Shown here: piece after piece, positions 62,751 to 64,000 of the stretch
How the letters are laid out: every line of letters begins with the position of its first letter
How positions within the stretch are numbered: the first letter of the stretch is position 1
Notes under the pieces: model-generated
Told to the model about the DNA's origin: nothing
Seen by the model: the letters and a program-made list of their open reading frames with translations, nothing else
Database searches by the model: none
NCBI RefSeq assembly: GCF_023702715.1
Contig: NZ_CP098480.1
Span: 3,782,001-3,846,000, forward strand
Direction of reading: 5' to 3'
Length of the DNA: 64,000 nt
Origin: Acinetobacter sp. C32I
GTDB taxonomy: Bacteria > Pseudomonadota > Gammaproteobacteria > Pseudomonadales > Moraxellaceae
Program-made: the position numbers and the translations under genes

Positions 62751-64000
62751 ATGAGTGCTGTACTTGTTGAGATCAATCATCCATCTGCGCTTAAAAAGTA
62801 TATTCAAACAGCAATCTGCAACAATGATATTGATGGTCCTACGCTAAAAAAACGATTTATAGAAGAAGTTGAAACTTATTTAAAACATTATCCACAGACC
62901 CAACACGTCGATATTTATTTATGTGACTTAAATGGACATTTACGCGGTAAACGTATAGATGTCGGTTGCCTCAAAAACCTGAGTAAAGGCTGTTATTTTC
63001 CATTGTCGATCTATGCTATGAGTTTGGATGGCAAAGTGATTGAAGAGACAGGACTGGGTAAATATATTGGAGAGCCTGATCATTTATGTGAACCTGTTTT
63101 AGGAACATTGAAACCACACGCACTTGAGCCAGAAACAACAGCCCAACTACTGCTCAGTATGAAGGATGATCATCAGCAAGATTGCATATTTGAACCTCGC
63201 AATATGTTGAAAAAAATACTCTCTCAAGTTCATGATAAAAGTTACTTTCCCTGTATCGCTGCCGAAGTCGAGTTCTATCTACAGCCTTTAAGTGAGGCTG
63301 ATGAGGTTGAAGAATCGGTAAGCCAATGCTTTGATATTAATACCTCCGATCATTACCAAAATATTCTGAATGAGATCGAAGCAGTCGCAAAACGACAGCG
63401 CATTCAAATTACAGGAATCGTTTCTGAATCCTCTTTAGGTCAGTATGAGATTAATCTGCAACATACGACGGATCTATTGAGCTTATGCGATCAGATTATG
63501 TTGCTGAAAAGAACCATCAAGCAGATTGCGAATAAACATGGACTACGTGCAAACTTCCTTGCCAAGCCTGATATGCATAAGGCGGGCAGTGGTATGCACT
63601 TCCATATGAGTCTTTTAGATCAGAATCAGGGGAATCTTTTTAGTTCGGCACAAGAAAAAATCTCTGATAATTTATTAAAAGCGGTGAGTGGATTACTGTT
63701 CTTGATGCCTGATTCAATGGCGATTTTAGCGCCCAATCTGAACTCTTTTAGACGTTTTAAATTGGGTCATCATGTGCCGCTTGAGGCCAATTGGGGGCTG
63801 AATAATCGTAATGTGGCGATTCGTATTCCGTGCTCAGATCAAGAAAATCAGAGACTGGAATACCGCGTGGCAGGAGCAGATTGTAATCCTTATTTGGCTG
63901 TCGCTACAATTTTGATCGGTACATTGCATGGTCTAACACAGGGATTAGATATTCCAAAGCAAGCGCATCAGTTAAAACTGAAAAGTGAGCATGTGTTCTT
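62751..64000 (+). CDS. Glutamine synthetase family protein (PuuA-like), cut by window end
   Basis: An ATG at 62751 opens a frame that continues to the end of the window (416 codons). The glutamine synthetase catalytic domain is recognisable: AAEVEFYL, GQYEINL, the KAGSGMHFHMSL ATP/glutamate site, FRRFKLGHHVPLEANWGLNNRNVAIRIP and EYRVAGADCNPYLAVATIL. The N-terminal region with IYLCDLNGHLRGKRID and the absence of the GlnA tail pattern fit γ-glutamylpolyamine synthetases (PuuA, GlnA2/GlnA3-like), which attach glutamate to putrescine or related amines for catabolism. The exact amine is open, and the C-terminus lies outside the window. Confidence 0.88.
   Translation, partial: MSAVLVEINHPSALKKYIQTAICNNDIDGPTLKKRFIEEVETYLKHYPQTQHVDIYLCDLNGHLRGKRIDVGCLKNLSKGCYFPLSIYAMSLDGKVIEETGLGKYIGEPDHLCEPVLGTLKPHALEPETTAQLLLSMKDDHQQDCIFEPRNMLKKILSQVHDKSYFPCIAAEVEFYLQPLSEADEVEESVSQCFDINTSDHYQNILNEIEAVAKRQRIQITGIVSESSLGQYEINLQHTTDLLSLCDQIMLLKRTIKQIANKHGLRANFLAKPDMHKAGSGMHFHMSLLDQNQGNLFSSAQEKISDNLLKAVSGLLFLMPDSMAILAPNLNSFRRFKLGHHVPLEANWGLNNRNVAIRIPCSDQENQRLEYRVAGADCNPYLAVATILIGTLHGLTQGLDIPKQAHQLKLKSEHVF

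Overview
The window looks like a chromosomal segment of an Acinetobacter species (Gammaproteobacteria, Moraxellaceae). Base composition is about 40% GC. It carries a wax ester synthase/diacylglycerol acyltransferase very close to what I remember of A. baylyi AtfA, a DcaP-type outer-membrane channel, a PA1571-family small protein, and gatCAB divergent from mreBCD-maf-rng. I cannot name the species. No phage, insertion sequence, integron or CRISPR array is visible.

Layout. 1-600: start of a DUF1853 gene and a DUF454 membrane protein, then a degenerate tandem repeat. 0.9-2.4 kb: an L,D-transpeptidase-fold enzyme without signal peptide and a six-gene tRNA array (Val-Asp-Asp-Val-Asp-Val) behind a near-consensus promoter. 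2.5-11.5 kb: DUF2750 protein, YdcF-type protein, a PepSY/diflavin reductase fusion with a Fur-like box, a YcxB-like protein, YccS, a Bcr/CflA efflux pump and a nitroreductase. 11.9-16.3 kb: a nutrient uptake group (DcaP channel, GltS glutamate symporter, AGCS amino-acid symporter). 16.4-23.3 kb: patatin lipoprotein, SbmA-like transporter, M13 peptidase, split chromate transporter and its divergent LysR regulator. 23.3-29.5 kb: an accessory stretch of small exported proteins and lipoproteins, one of them broken, ending in a low-GC gene with a zinc-ribbon-like N-terminus and an RNATHH motif like the HEPN ribonuclease signature. 29.5-37.7 kb: housekeeping gatB/gatA/gatC, then mreB-mreC-mreD-maf-rng. 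37.8-43.9 kb: wax ester synthase, CysH, ThrH and two tandem FadL-family porins. 44.4-52.2 kb: complete kdpABCDE. 52.2-57.5 kb: acyl-CoA ligase, a CsgG/DUF4810/DUF799 lipoprotein operon and a coniferyl-aldehyde-type dehydrogenase. 57.7-64 kb: AraC-type regulator, citrate transporter, porin, PAP2 phosphatase and the start of a PuuA-like glutamine synthetase.

How the genes work together. Several groups handle lipid and carbon supply: two FadL porins import hydrophobic compounds, the ligase activates fatty acids, and AtfA stores them as wax esters or triacylglycerol. DcaP, GltS, AGCS, the citrate transporter and the trimeric porin import small carboxylates and amino acids. The kdp operon encodes potassium uptake together with its own sensor and regulator. 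Neighbouring convergent genes repeatedly share one bidirectional terminator, in two cases with a stop codon inside the hairpin.

The observations most worth checking are the orphan HEPN-like gene at 28.3-29.5 kb, the membrane diflavin reductase with its Fur-like box, the degenerate intergenic repeat shared with the tRNA spacers, the frameshifted lipoprotein remnant at 24.3 kb, the FadL paralogue with an extra ~80-residue insert, and several perfect inverted repeats that look like undescribed operators.
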